The notes: generated from the letters alone by a model not told the origin. Positions 22,750-35,073 are shown, numbered from the stretch's first letter. The stretch: 64,000 nt of DNA from Proteles cristata cristata (GCA_017311185.1 JAESUZ010001735.1:682001-746000); one strand, 5' to 3'. Numbers and translations: made by a program.

Positions 22750-22955
22750 AGAATAATAGTTCACACTAAGGGCAAGCACTTTGCATTTGTTACTTAATCT
22801 AATTTATATGACAACCCTGATAATCCTATCATTATTTCTATCTTACATGGGGAAACTAAGACATAGAAAAGTTAACTTGCTTAAAAATCGCACAGCTAAT
22901 AGGTATCAGAGCTGGGATTTAAACCCAGATATTTTTGACTCCAAACTCTATGATA
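22750..22955 (-). mobile_element. MIR SINE
   Basis: Good antisense core: 'acatggggaaactaagacat', 'cacagctaataggtatcaga', 'gctgggatttaaacccagat'. Confidence 0.85.
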
Positions 22956-22959
22956 TAAA

Positions 22960-23465
22960 TCCAAGCCACAAACTTCATGTCATTTGCAATCCAAACTGGT
23001 GTAAAGTCCCTGACTGGCATATTCGTCTAGGAAATGAAACTTGGTTCATTCACTGAGAAATGATGACTGCTGATCCTTCAACCTGTATCAAAATAAACAC
23101 TAGAATAGCCAAGAGTAAATAGGGAAACAGACTGGGGCAGTGTCTGGCATTGTCATTTTTCCCTTGTTTCTCCATACCATTAATCTCTGATAAACAGAGA
23201 TACTCTGTACAGCAATACTCCTAGATCCTTCTGGAAAGAGCATGGGACTTGTTCCTGATCCCAGGAATTGATCTGGGGGACAATCATATACAACCAAATT
23301 AATCCTCTTGGTATAGATCTAATCATATAACAGAATTGATAATTCTCAGCATCTTGGGAGATGCTATGGGTCAGATTCCATCTTTCAGAGCCAGATGCTA
23401 TAGGCTAGACAAAGCTTTCTGATTGTTCTGACACTGTAACATCTATTTATTGGTTGGCTGAGTTC
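22960..23465. other. Unique intronic sequence
   Basis: No repeat or gene recognised. A 65-codon minus frame at 23100-23297 lacks splice-site context and known motifs. Confidence 0.45.
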
Positions 23466-23466
23466 A

Positions 23467-23522
<56 letters not shown>
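23467..23522. repeat. (CA)n microsatellite
   Basis: About 27 uninterrupted CA units; likely polymorphic. Confidence 0.98.
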
Positions 23523-23524
<2 letters not shown>

Positions 23525-24167
23525 GAACCCCTTGGAAAGTCCCATATCTCAATTTATGAATCAAAGAATGAAACTATTTCTGATGGCCTACTTCTCAAAC
23601 TGACTGTGCTTCTCAGGTAAGTTCCAGAATAAATGACTAGCTCTTGGTAAATGTTTGATTTCTTCTGTTCCAGTTCACTGAAGACACATAAAGGTGCCAG
23701 AGCTGTACCCAGTCAGTTCTCATCCTTGATCAGCTCTGGGTCTCCTATTCTTTTCATTATCTAAATCAGGCAGGAACTCAGTAACTCCAGGCACATAATC
23801 AAGTAATAATATAAGAGATGAATAATCTTAACTCTACTTGCATCCCACACCCACCCCAGTAGAGGAGGAAAAGCTTTAAACAAAACAAAAAAATCCACAT
23901 GTCCTTAAAGCTTTAACATCTTAAACCTGGAAAGGACTTTGAAATCCTATATAGTGCAATAATTTCCAAAGACTAGTTTGGAAATTAGTGCTGATCCCTG
24001 ACAAAATAGTCATTGGCCTAAGAAATACTGAGAAAAACATAGGTGATATCATTTTTTTTCATATGGCTAAATCTACTAATTTAAAGAGTCCATCCCCTAG
24101 TCGGGAGATAATATTTTGCCTAGTTTTTTAGTATGAATTGTTCTTTCTTTTATGAAATTTAAAAAAA
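23523..24167. other. Unique intronic sequence
   Basis: No recognised element. The aggtaagt at about 23615 looks like a plus-strand donor but has no supporting frame. Confidence 0.45.
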
Positions 24168-24376
24168 AAATTTTTTTTAATTTATTTTTGAGACAGAGAG
24201 AGACAGAGCACGAGTGGGGGAGGAGCAGAGAGAGAGGGAGACACAGTGTCTGAAACTGGCTCCAGGCTCTGAGCTGTCAGCACACCACCAGATGTGGGGA
24301 TCGAACCCATGAACCATGAGATCCTGACCTGAGTGGAAGTCGGATGCCTAACCGACTGAGCCACCCAGGCATCCCT
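24168..24376 (-). mobile_element. CAN-SINE, type O
   Basis: Antisense, complete; ends gagccacccaggcatccc. Target duplication tcttttatgaaat(t/g)t on both sides. Confidence 0.93.
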
Positions 24377-25119
24377 CTTTTATGAAATGTAGTAGTAGTT
24401 GTTGTGTTGAAGTATTTTAATTTAGCAAAAATAGAAAGTTTGCAACATTATGACAACTCACACATCTCTCTTCAGTTTTAGTCATCTGTAAAATCCTGAA
24501 GTCTAAAGCCACTGAACCACTTATCTGGTGGATCACCTGGCCTTCATAAAAAGTAGCAAATCCATTTTACACAGATGAAAATTATACCACATTTGATGGG
24601 GAAACACCAAACTGACCCTACTGATTTATTCCTGCATAATCATCCTCAAGGTTTCTACCTAAATTTTTTTCCTACTACTGCCCGAGCCCAGTTTCTTTCA
24701 TTCTGCTTTCGTGGAAATACTATGTTCTAAAAATCTTGGCATCAGTTTTCACAAAGATTTTTTTCTAAAAGGGTCTCCCTGCTCAAATAATGAAACTGGA
24801 AATCTAAACTCAGGAACTTGGCTATCTTGTTTATTTAGATCAGGTGACTAGTCCTTTCCTTACTACGACTCTTAGAAAATCTAGTACCTCTTAATCTACT
24901 TGTGCAAATAAGGAATGCCCCACCTCCTCCCACTCCCAATTTTTTTTCTCAAGAACCAGCCAGAGGAGAATTTTGAAAAGTAGAGATATTTAATCTAAAG
25001 TGGTAGAACTGTGAAAGTCAGGGGTAGAAAGGAGAGGTAAACTTTTACGTTTTACTTGTATATCCCAGGTATACAAAAAACATATATTTTAATTTTTATT
25101 AAGAACATGTATTAGTTTT
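24377..25119. other. Unique intronic sequence
   Basis: AT-rich with scattered short C/T tracts. No exon, RNA gene or nameable repeat. Confidence 0.45.
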
Positions 25120-25331
25120 GGGGCGCCTGGGTGGCTTAGTCGGTTAAGCGTCCGACTTTCGCTTAGGTCATGATTTCGCGGTTCGTGGGTTCGAGCCCCG
25201 CGTCGGGCTCTGTGCTGACTACCGGCTCAGAGCCTAGAGCCTGTTTCAGTCTGTGACTCACTCTCTCTCTGACCCTCCCCTGCTCACGCTGTCTCTCTCT
25301 CTCTCCTAGAAATAAAAAATATTTAAAAAAA
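25120..25331 (+). mobile_element. CAN-SINE, type Y
   Basis: Complete. Perfect 19-bp target duplication aagaacatgtattagtttt (25101-25119 and from 25332). Confidence 0.96.
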
Positions 25332-25519
25332 AGAACATGTATTAGTTTTATAAATTATAAAAAATGTTAATGTAGAAAAACTAAAAACTGAAAATGGTCC
25401 ATTTTTAAGGAAAGTACATATTTCTGTCTTAGTCTCCAGGTCTCTAAAAAATATTAAACTAGGTACCAAGATGCTCTGATGACATGGAGAGAAAAAGAAA
25501 AGAAAGAGTCAAGTTTGGG

Positions 25520-26560
25520 TTTGTTCTTGTGACATCATATATACATGTTTGGTATCTGCCCCCTGGTTCCTGACACAGAGCTCCCAAAACCCTTGGAATT
25601 TCCTGAGTTATGGGAGTGACAGAAGCACCTTAAACAGAGTTCCTAAATCCCTTGAAATTTCCTGTATCACACGAGCATCTTTTGTTTAAATAAGGTGATT
25701 CTTGGTGAACTCCTGGATAGCTTTAGGATAGAGACGGGTTGCCAGGAAGATCAAACCATGATTTGAGGCTTAGAATTTTTAGCCCTACCCACCTCCATCC
25801 CCCAGAGTGAGGAGAAAGGCTAAAGAATGAATTAATAATTGATCATTCCAGGGGTGCCTGGGTGGCTCAGTCAGTTAAGCATTCAACTTCAGCTCAGGTC
25901 ATAATCTCATGGTTTGTAGGATCAAATCCCACATCGGGATCTGTGCTGACAGCTCAGAGCCTGGAGTCTGCTTCAGATTCTGTGTCTCCCTCTCTCTCTT
26001 TCCCTTCCCCACTTGTGCACTCTCTCATAAACAAACTAACAAACATTTTAAAAATGGTCATGCCTACATGATGAAGCCTCCATAAAAACTACAAGACCCA
26101 GCCTCTGGGCTGGTGAACACAGGCATGTGCAGATGGTGGCACACCCTAGCTCCCCAGGGCAGAAGCTCTTTTCCTCAGGACTCTTGGACATATGTGTCTC
26201 TTTATCTGGCTTCTCTGGATATTCATCTATATCCTTCATTGTATCTTCTATACTAAACAGGTAAATATAAGTATTTCACTGATTTCTGAGCTGTTATAGC
26301 AAATTATCAAACCTGAAAAGAAGGTCATGGGAACCTCCAACCGGTGGGCAAGTCAAACAGAAGTGTGGATAATATGGGGACCCAATACTTACAGTTCGTT
26401 TCTGAAGTGGTGAGTAGTCTTGTGGAACTGAGCCCTTAACCTCTGGGATCTGTGCTAACTTCAGATGGTGTCAATTAAATTGTAGGACACCTAGTTGGTG
26501 TCTAGAGAGTTGGGGAACTTGGTGTCAGAACAATACATTTGGTGTCAGAGTATTATGGGT
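25520..26560 (+). mobile_element. Ancient LTR-like repeat, split by a SINE
   Basis: A non-A-rich block with two internal related stretches ('cccttggaatttcctgagtt' and 'ccttgaaatttcctgtat'). It has a TATA-like 'cctccataaaaac', a region 'gtcttgtggaactgagccc' and a final 'ttggtgtcagagtatt'. I recognise it as a dispersed mammalian repeat of LTR form but cannot name the family. The SINE at 25851 interrupts it. Confidence 0.45.
25851..26055 (+). mobile_element. CAN-SINE, type O
   Basis: Head ggggtgcctgggtggctcag. The tail is decayed (ctcataaacaaactaac). Flanks tgatcattcca and tggtcatgccta. Confidence 0.9.
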
Positions 26561-26985
26561 AAAGAAACAGCTTTCCTTAAGCTTTTCAGTAGAATAATAG
26601 AATAATCAATTATAACATCTAATTCCCAGCTCTCAATCAAGAGAAAATAGAAAATAATTCTTACTAACTAAATAGGGGTAAAGGTGAAGATCAGCCCTAA
26701 AGATCTATTTAAAAATGTTCTCATCCTAATTTGTCTGACAAGAAATTTAGCTTATGGTACCAAACTGAAAGTGATGTCTTCGGAGACTTAGAAACAAACT
26801 CTAGGAAACTTTGATTCTATAAAACTGACGCCTGGATGTGCTGTCAAGTTAAACACATCAACAGAAATGGATTATCAGAAGATCAATGCAGGCTATATTT
26901 TAAAATGGCTCTGCATACTTACGTAGGACTAGTGAAAAACTATATTTAAGCAAGACTTGAAAAGTTTTGGGCACTGGTATCAGTT
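26561..26985. other. Unique intronic sequence
   Basis: No feature recognised. Confidence 0.45.
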
Positions 26986-26989
26986 TCTT

Positions 26990-27181
26990 TTTTTTTTAAT
27001 ATTTTTATTTATTTCTAGGAGAGAGAGAGAGAAACAGTAAGGAGTCACAGACTGAAACAGGCTCCAGGCTCCGAGCTGGCAGTCAGCACAGAGCCCGACG
27101 CGGGGCTCGAACCCACAAACCGCGAGATCATGACCTAAGCGAAAGTCAGACGCTTAACCGACTAAGCCACCCAGGCGCCCC
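26990..27181 (-). mobile_element. CAN-SINE, type Y, internal deletion
   Basis: Antisense. The 'gcgtgagcaggggaggg' segment between the GA tract and 'agtcacagactgaaacag' is mostly missing. Target duplication ctggtatcagttt on both sides. Confidence 0.93.
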
Positions 27182-27352
27182 CTCTGGTATCAGTTTTTAA
27201 AAGGAGAATTCAGAGACAAGACTCTTGCTATATGCTTAACACCTTAACTCTCAGAAGAGGTGTTAAACTACATAAAATGCAGCTCTAGTTTGGTATTGGC
27301 CAAGGTCACCTAATCTCTAGTTCAGGGCAACTTCTACTATTTTTATAATTAA

Positions 27353-27559
27353 AGTTTATTTATTTATCTTGAGAGAGAGAGAGAGAATGAGCCAGGGAGG
27401 AGAAGGAAGAGAGAGAGAGAAAGAGAGAATGAATCCCAAGCAGGCTTCGCGCTGTTCGCATGGAGCCGGACATGAGGCTTGAACTCACAAACCATGAGAT
27501 CATGACCTGAGCCGAAATAAAAAATTGGACACTTAACCGGCTGAGCCATCTAGGCACCC
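27353..27559 (-). mobile_element. CAN-SINE, type O
   Basis: Antisense with a purine-rich, expanded GA tract; ends gagccatctaggcaccc. Confidence 0.88.
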
Positions 27560-27642
27560 TTAACCTGGGTCTTTTCTTTATTCTGATTGCTTCTGCAATC
27601 ATATTTTCTCTTCTCATAACCTATCTTGGGCCTATGATTTTT

Positions 27643-27938
27643 TCAAGTTTATTTATTTATTTTGAGAAAGAGGGAGAGGGCAGAGAAGGAAAGACAGAAT
27701 CCTAAGCACCATCAGCACAGAGCCCAATGTGGGGATGGAAATCACAAACTGTGAGATCATGACCTCAGCTGAGATTACAGGGGAGGAGCACAGAGAGGAG
27801 AACAGGGGAGAGAACCCCAAGCCGGCTTTACGCTCAGCGTTGAGTCCCACATGGGGTTTGATCTCACGACTGTGAGTTCATGACCTGAACCAAAATCAAG
27901 AGTCAGACCCTTAACCAACTGAGCTATGCAGGTGCCTG
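27643..27938 (-). mobile_element. Two partial antisense CAN-SINEs in tandem
   Basis: The first copy (27643-27780) stops at ctcagctgagattacag. A second partial copy starts in mid-body at 27781 (gggaggagcacagagagg) and runs to gagctatgcaggtgcc. One event may be a recombination between two copies. Confidence 0.75.
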
Positions 27939-27949
27939 TAGTCCATATT

Positions 27950-30000
27950 TTTAATAAGTAGAAAGATAAAAGATATTTTTTAAAAGACCTAATTTGAGCT
28001 GCTAAAGATAAAAACTATAATGGGTGAAATTTAAAAACATACAGATTAAACATTGCAGAAGAAATTAATTTGAAGGCATAACAATAGAAAATACACACAA
28101 TGAAAAACAAAAAAATAAAAAAAAGGAAAAAAAAGAATCCAAAAATTGAAGAAAGCATCAATGAACTGTGGGAAAGCTTCAAGTAGCCTAATGTACAGGA
28201 AGAGGATGCCTGAAAAGTAATGGAAGTGGTGGGAAAAAGGGAAACAGAAAACATACTTGAAGAAGTAATAGACAAAAGCTTTCCAAATCTGACAAAAGAC
28301 TATAAATTCATAGATTCAAAACTTAATTAATCCCAGGAAAAAGAAATATGTGGAAAATGATGCCAAGACCCATGATAATCAAATTGTTCATTTTTAATAG
28401 AAAATGTTAAAAGCAACCAGAGGAAAAGAGATGCACAGAGGAACAAAGATAATAATAGTATCAAATTTCTTAAAGGAAACAGTAAAAACAAAAAGACAGT
28501 GAAACAATATCTTAAAGTACTAAAATTTTCTCAATTTAGAAGTCTACACCTGGAAAATATACTCTCAAAAGCAAAGGCAAAATGGACATTTTCAAACATA
28601 CAAAAGCAGACACACGACTTAAGAAATCTTAAAGAATATGCTTAAGGCAAAAGAAAAATGGTACCACACAAAAATGTGAATCTACACAAAAAAATGAAGA
28701 ATACTGGAAATAAAAAGATTTTTTTCTTACTATTTAAATTGTAATGATAATTAACTGAGCAAATATAATAATGTATTGTGAATAAAACAATAAAAAAATG
28801 TATTGTGGGCTTTATAATATACATATAAAAATACACGACAATAACACAAAGGCTAGAAGAGGAGAAATGAAAGTACTCAAGTGTAAGATTCTCACCCAAT
28901 ATGTGAAAAGATTACACTTAAAGTTAAACTATGGTAAGTTAAAATGTATACTATGGACCCTGTAACATAACCACTAAAGTAACACAACAAAAAGTTTTAG
29001 CTAATAAGCCAACAAAGAAGATAAAAAGCAATAATAAAAAATAGTATATTAATCAAAAAAAGGCAGAGAAAGAAAAAAAAGGGAACAAAGAACAGAACAG
29101 AAAACAAATACCAAAGTGATAGATTCAAACGTAATAGTAGAATCAAATTAAAGTGGTCTAAAAAACACAAATAAAAGGCAGACACTGTTGGACTGGATAA
29201 AATAGTAAGAATTAAATATATGCTGCCTACAAAAAGTGTATTTTAAATAAGAATACACAAATAATTAAAATCTACAAGGAAATAAGAAGATATATCATGC
29301 TAATGATAACTGAAAGAAAGGTAAATGGCTATATACATATCAGGAAAAAAGTAGATTTCAGAGAAAAGAATTATTACCAAGGATAAAGGTCATTTCATCA
29401 TGACAACTGGTCCATTTAATCAAGAGAACATAAAGATCTTAAATTTTGGGGGCGCCTGGGTGGCTTAGTCGGTTGAGCATCCGACTGTCGCTTAGGTCAT
29501 GATCTCGCGGTTTGTGGGTTTGAGCCCGGCGTCGGGCTCTGTGCTGACTGCCAGCTCAGAGCTTGGAGCCTGTTTCAGTCTGTGACTCCCTCTCTCTCTG
29601 ACCCTCCCCTGCTCACGCTGTCTCTCTCTCTCCTAGAAATAAATAAAACATTAAAAAAAAAAAAATCTTAAATTTTTATGCCTCTATAAGAGAACTTCAA
29701 AATACATGAACAATAACAGAACTAGAATGAGAAACAGATAAACCCACCCACAATTAATCATGAGAAATATCATTATCTCTCACTCACTAATGAATACAGT
29801 AAGTATAAAGAAAATCAGTAAGAATTTAGTGGACTTAACAACACTATCAACCAACCTGACATAATCAACATGTATAGAACATTCCACTGAACAGCAGAAT
29901 ACATCCTAAAATCCATATGTAAACTCAAGGGACCCTGAGATTGTTTTAGTTCAATCTTTAACATTTCTTTTTTTTTTTTTTTGAGTGAGAGAGAGTGCAT
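27950..30000 (+). mobile_element. L1M/L1ME remnant, ORF1 to start of ORF2
   Basis: Long co-linear L1 text: 'gataatcaaattgttca', 'gaggaacaaagataataata', 'agaagtctacacctggaaaa', 'ctattgtaaaccct'-like at 28945, 'ggtctaaaaaacacaaataa', 'gactggataaaatagtaaga', 'atatcatgctaatgataact', 'gacttaacaacactatcaac'. No intact frame. SINE insertions at 29448 and 29968. Confidence 0.8.
29448..29664 (+). mobile_element. CAN-SINE, type Y
   Basis: Complete. Target duplication atcttaaatttt on both sides; the L1 reading resumes afterwards. Confidence 0.95.
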
Positions 30001-30130
30001 GTGAATGGAGTGAGAGAAAGAGGGAGAGAGAGAATTTTAAGCAGCCTCCATGCAGTCTCATGACTACGAGATTCTGACTTGAGCTGAATCAAGAATCAGA
30101 CACTTAACTGACAATGCCACCCAACTGCCC
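29968..30130 (-). mobile_element. CAN-SINE, type O, shortened
   Basis: Antisense, strongly diverged, missing the middle body. Ends caatgccacccaactgcccc. Confidence 0.8.
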
Positions 30131-30248
30131 CAAAAACAATCTTTAAAAAGGAGAACAAAGGTGACAGACTGACACTTCCTAATTTCAAAACTAGTATAAA
30201 GTGACAGTAATCAGAACAATGTGGTACTGGCTTAAAGACAAACATAAA

Positions 30249-30424
30249 GGGGTGCGTGGGTGCTCAGTCGATTAAGCATTCAACTCTTGGTTTTGGCTCA
30301 GCTCATGATCTCATGGCTTTGTTGAGTTCAAGCCCCACCCTGGGCTCTGTGTCAGCACTGAATCCTCTCTGCCCCTCCCTAACTCATACTATCTCTGTCT
30401 CTCTCAAAATAAATAAATAAACTT
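30249..30424 (+). mobile_element. CAN-SINE, type O
   Basis: Head ggggtgcgtgggtgctcagt, short body, tail aaataaataaataaactt. Another SINE is inserted in its tail. Confidence 0.88.
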
Positions 30425-30655
30425 GGGGTGCCTGGGTGGCTTAGTAGGTTAAGCATCCAACTTTCGCTTAGGTCATGATCTCGCGGTTCGTGGGTTCGGG
30501 CCCTGCGTCGGGCTCTGTGCTGACTGCCAGCTCAGAGCCTGGAGCCTGCTTCAGATTCTGTGTCTCCCTCTCTCTCTCTGACCCTCCCCTGCTCACGCTG
30601 TCTCTCTCTCTCTCTCCTAGAAATAAATAAAACATTAAAAAAAATAAAAATAAAA
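30425..30655 (+). mobile_element. CAN-SINE, type Y, in the tail of the previous SINE
   Basis: Complete. The preceding tail aaataaataaataaactt is repeated after it at about 30656-30673, so the two elements form a head-to-tail dimer by targeted insertion into an A-rich tail. Confidence 0.93.
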
Positions 30656-31200
30656 AATAAATAAATAAACTTAAAAAAAAAAGACATAATTAATGAATCT
30701 GAATAGAGAGCTTGGAATAAACTGTCACATGTAAGTCAAAGGATTTTAAAGCAGAGTGGCAAGATCATTTAATGGGAAAAAGACAGTCATTTCAACAAAT
30801 AGTGTTTAAAAAACTGAATATCCACATGCACATGAATGAAGATGGATCCGTATCTTACCATATACAAAAATTTATTCAAAAGAGATCAAAGACCTAAAAC
30901 TAAGAGGTAAAACTATAAAACTAGAAGAAGACATAGGGTAAAAGCTTCTGACGCTGGACTTGGTAATGATTTCTTGAGTAAAACATCAAAAGCACAGGAA
31001 CCAAAGAAATAATAAATTGGATTACATGAAAATTAAACTTTTCAGTGCATCAAAAGGCACAATCTACAGAGTAGAAAGGCAACTGATGAGAGAATGGGAG
31101 AAAATATTTCCAAATCATATATTTGATAATGAGTTAATATTCATTATATATAAAAACTCCTATAAATCAACAAAAGAAACCATTTTAAAAATGGACAAGG

Positions 31201-31456
31201 GGGGGCGCCTGGGTGGCTTAGTCGGTTAAGCGTCCGACTTTGCCTTAGGTCATGATCTCGCGGTTCGTGGGTTCAAGCCTCGCGTCGGGCTCTGTGCTGA
31301 CTGCCAGCTCAGAGCCTGGAGCCTGTTTCAGAGTCTGCATCTCCCTCTCTCTCTGACCCTCCCCTGCTCACGGTGTCTCTCTCTCAAGAAAAAAAAGAAA
31401 AAAGAAATAAATAAATAAAACAAAAATTAAAAAATAGGAGTGAACATTGCTTTAAA
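31201..31456 (+). mobile_element. CAN-SINE, type Y, with 3' transduction
   Basis: A normal body is followed by a first A-rich tail, then about 20 extra bases (taggagtgaacattgcttt) and a second poly(A). The whole is enclosed by aaaaatggacaagg at 31187-31200 and 31457-31470, so the extra piece was inserted with the SINE. Confidence 0.9.
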
Positions 31457-31512
31457 AAAAAAAATGGACAAGGAACTTAAACAGACACTTCTCCAAAGAA
31501 GATATATAAATA

Positions 31513-31721
31513 GGGGCGCCTGGGTGGCTCAGTCAGTTAAGCGTCTGACTTTGGCTCACGTCATGATCTCGCGGTTCGTGGGTCCGAGCCCCACATTGGG
31601 CTTTGTGTTGACAGCTCAGAGCCTGAAGCCTGCTTCAGAGTCTGTGTCTCCTTCTCTCTCTGCACTTCCCTTGCTCACACGGTCTCTCAAAAATAAATAA
31701 ACATTAAAAAAATTTAAAAAG
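31513..31721 (+). mobile_element. CAN-SINE, type O
   Basis: Head ggggcgcctgggtggctcag. Target duplication gaagatatataaat on both sides. Confidence 0.94.
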
Positions 31722-32672
31722 GAAGATATATAAATGGCCAGTAAGCACATGACAAGGTATTTAACATCACTAATATCACTAATCTTTAAATACACACCAA
31801 AACCAACATGATATACCACTTTACTCTCATTAGGATAGCTATTAAAAAGAAAAGAAAGAAAGAAAAAGAAAAACTCGAAAACAAGTGTTAATGTGGATAT
31901 GGAGAAACTCGGACATTTATTCAGTGGAACTATAAAATGATGCCACCACCACCACAATATGGTAGTTCCTCAAAAAATTAAACATAGAATAATCAGTTGA
32001 TCCAGCAATTCCACTTCTAGAAACATACTCCAAAGAATTAAGAGCAAGGGCTCAAACATGTATTTGTATACTCATGTTCACAGGAACATTATACAGAAGA
32101 GCCAAAAGATGGAAGCAAATCAAGGTTCCATTGACGGATGAATAAATAAATAAAATGTAGTATATTCATGCAAGGGCATATTATTCAGCCTTACAGAGTA
32201 ATGGAATTCTGACATATGCTACAACATGGATTAACATTGAAGACATTAAGCTAAGTGACATAAGCTAGACACAAAAGGACAAATATTGTATGATTTCACG
32301 GATGTGAGGCAACTAGAGTGGTCAAATAAATAGAGAAAGTAAAATGGTGGGGCTTGGTGGGAGAAGTGGAATCACTGGATAGAGGGTTTCAGTTTGGAAT
32401 GATGAAAATTTCCGGAGATGGATGGAGGTGGTATTACACAACAATGTGAATGTACCACTGAACTGTCCATTTTAAATGGATGATAGATTTTATGTTACGT
32501 GTTTTTTACCACAATTAAAAAAATTTAATGATGAAAACGGTAAGTTTTATGTTATGCGTATTTTATCACAATTTAAAAAATAAAACTAACAAAAGCTAAT
32601 GTGTTTTAGCCCTCTACAGCCCGTCTCTCCCATTGATTACCAACAAAAATTCTTGGGAAAATTATAAAAGTC

Positions 32673-32888
32673 AAGCTCCTGGGTGGCTCAGTCGGTTAAG
32701 CATCCAACTTCGGCTCAGGTCATGATCTCACAGTCCGTGGGTTCGATCCCCACATCAGGCTCTGTGCTGACAGCTAGCTCAGAGCCTGGAGCCTGTTTCG
32801 GATTCTGTTTCTCTTCCTCTCTCTCTGACCCTCCCCTGCTCACGCTGTCTCTATCTCTCTCTCAAAAATAAATAAAACATTAAAAAAA
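32673..32888 (+). mobile_element. CAN-SINE, intermediate type
   Basis: 5' end slightly truncated (gctcctgggtggctcagtcgg). The B-box region is well kept (gtgggttcgatcccc). Tail caaaaataaataaaacatt. Confidence 0.92.
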
Positions 32889-32896
32889 TAATTTAA

Positions 32897-33117
32897 GGGG
32901 CACCTGGGTGGCTTAGTCGGTTAAGCGTCCGACTTTCACTTAGGTCATGATCTCGTGGTTTGTGGGTTTGAGCCCCGCGTCGGGCTTTGTGCTGCCAGCT
33001 CAGAGCCTGGAGTCTGTTTCAGTCTGTGACTCCCTCTCTCTCTGACCCTCCCCTGCTCACGCTGTCTCTCTCTCTCTCTCCTAGAAATAAATAAAACATT
33101 AAAAAAAATTTTTTTTT
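32897..33117 (+). mobile_element. CAN-SINE, type Y
   Basis: Complete, 8 bases downstream of the previous SINE. The duplicated site is aaataattta. Confidence 0.94.
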
Positions 33118-33328
33118 AAATAATTTAAAAAAATCAATGACTAGAAGATTCTGAAAAGTAAACAAAATCAAACATGGAAGTCAGACATGGAGAAGTGAAC
33201 TTCACAAAAGTGAGTTTCCCAAATTTTTTTTGTCTCTGGCTTTCTTATAGCTTTTCCTCATCTGTGTACCACAATCATGATGCCTCTCAATGAAGACACC
33301 TAAAACTCTAATAGAAACCTATCTTCTA

Positions 33329-33555
33329 GGGGCGCCTGGGTGGCTTAGTCGGTTAAGCGTCCGACTTTCGCTTGGGTCATGATCTCGCGGTTCCAGGGTT
33401 CGAGCCCGGCGTCGGGCTCTGTGCTGACTGCCAGCTCGGAGCCAGGAGCCTGTTTCAGTCTGTGACTCCCTCTCTGTCTGACCCTCCCCTGCTCGCGCTG
33501 TCTCTCTCTCTCTCCTAGAAATAAAGCATTAAAAAATTAAAAAAAAAAAAAAAAA
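33329..33555 (+). mobile_element. CAN-SINE, type Y
   Basis: Complete, tail shortened (aaataaagcatt). Target duplication agaaacctatctt(c/t)ta on both sides. Confidence 0.95.
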
Positions 33556-34190
33556 GAAACCTATCTTTTAGGCCACCAGAGAAGGTCCCCTTCAGCAAGA
33601 AAGTGTAGGGGGAATCCCAAAGGTGACAGAGCCATAAAAGCAGATGTCCCACTTCTGTGTATGATGCCATATAGGTCTCAACCTAACCCCTGCACTATGC
33701 ACATGACAGCTCAAAACCAGCATAGCTAAGGCTTAGAGAACTAGACTAAGATTTAAACGACTACCTAAAAATGAGGAGAAGAAATTCACATTCTAAACCT
33801 AATCAGGTTGTCTGCTAAACAAAAACATTAGCATTCTCCAGAGAATTACAAAAGGACCCAGAGCCTATGCTAAATAGCATTCACAATGTCCAAGATGAAA
33901 TCCTAAACGACTTGACAAATAAAGAAGAGAAATTTGTCACCCATTATCATGGGAGAAGACAATCAACAAACACCAACTCAGAAATGAGCCAGATACTGGA
34001 AATACCTAACAAGTATTTTAAAAAGCAACTATTATTATTCATAAGCTCCATGAGGGAAAGAAAAATACACTTGGTATGATTTTGGGGGGTGGTAGAAATA
34101 GAAATTTTTCTTATCTTGATTAGAATAATGATTTGATAGGGGTATACATAAAAAAGATCAGATTGTACACTTTAAATATATGTCATTTAG
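33556..34190 (+). mobile_element. L1M fragments (5' region joined to 3' UTR)
   Basis: 33840-34070 follows the L1M 5' block 'ctaaatagcattcacaatgt', 'gacaatcaacaaacaccaac', 'gagccagatactggaaatac'. 34080-34190 is 3' UTR-like ('ttaaatatatgtcattta'). Internally deleted. Confidence 0.6.
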
Positions 34191-34252
34191 AAGCATCTGG
34201 GTGGCTCATTTGGTTGAGTTTCAGACTCTTGATTCCGGCTGAAGTCATGAAT
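34191..34252 (+). mobile_element. CAN-SINE fragment (head only)
   Basis: 'catctgggtggctcatttgg' to 'ggctgaagtcatgaa'; the rest is missing. Confidence 0.75.
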
Positions 34253-34259
34253 TCTATGC

Positions 34260-34855
34260 AGATTTTTTTTTTACTTCCAAAACTATATAATTTCCTTATC
34301 TGAGAAAATAATATAATGTTACTCTATTTTGAGGTATTAGGAGTACTGAATAAAGTATATTTCTATGATACTGAAATTCAAATTCATTAGTTAACATAAA
34401 TTAGTACATGGATTTCATACTACCAATTACATGTTGTTATTTTCCTACTAAACTGAAAGAAATTTTCCTTCTAGTAACAAATCCCAAAGGGAATACCTAG
34501 AAATGAGTAGACTGCTTTTTAACCTCTACTTTTTCATATAGCAAGTATGAGAAATACAGGAGAAACATATACACAGATGGTACTGTGTGGGTTAATCCAC
34601 TGAAAAATTCTGTGAAAGATCTATAACACAAACATCATGGTCTGTAATATTTCCCAAAGCCAATGTTTATTCTATTCCTTTAATAAAAAAATATGCATTA
34701 ATCTCAAAAGATGTTGTTGAAGAATGTTTCATTACATGGAAATGTATTTGGTAGGATAACAAAAGCAAATTACAGAAAGTACTAATGTGTTCTTTTGTTT
34801 TAAAATGCATATGCCTCAGAAAAAAAAAAAAGACTGGAAAGATATGTAGTATACT
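34260..34855. other. Unique intronic sequence
   Basis: AT-rich; no recognised feature. Confidence 0.45.
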
Positions 34856-34859
34856 AAAT

Positions 34860-35073
34860 TTTTTTTTTAATTTTTCAAAAAAAAATTTTTTTTTTGAGAG
34901 ACGGAGTGTGAGTTGGAGAGGGGTAGAGAGAGAGAGGGAGACACAGAAAATGAAGCAGGCTCTAGGCCTGAGCTGTCAGCATAGAGCTTGACACGGGGCT
35001 TGAACTCATGAATTGCAAGATCCTGACCTAAGCCAAAGTCAGCAGCCCAACCAACTGAGCCACCCAGACACCC
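34860..35073 (-). mobile_element. CAN-SINE, type O
   Basis: Antisense with a long A/T-rich tail region; ends gagccacccagacacccc. It lies 250 bp from a TMEM116 exon. Confidence 0.9.

Larger units (their letters stand above)
30131..32600 (+). mobile_element. L1M remnant, ORF2 3' part and 3' UTR
   Basis: Blocks include 'aatcagaacaatgtggtact', 'ctagaagaagacatagggta', 'gaatgggagaaaatatttcc', 'ccagcaattccacttctaga', 'tgaataaataaataaaatg' and a 3' UTR repeated as 'atgataga/tttatgttacgtg' and 'taagttttatgttatgcgta'. Four SINEs interrupt it. Confidence 0.8.
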
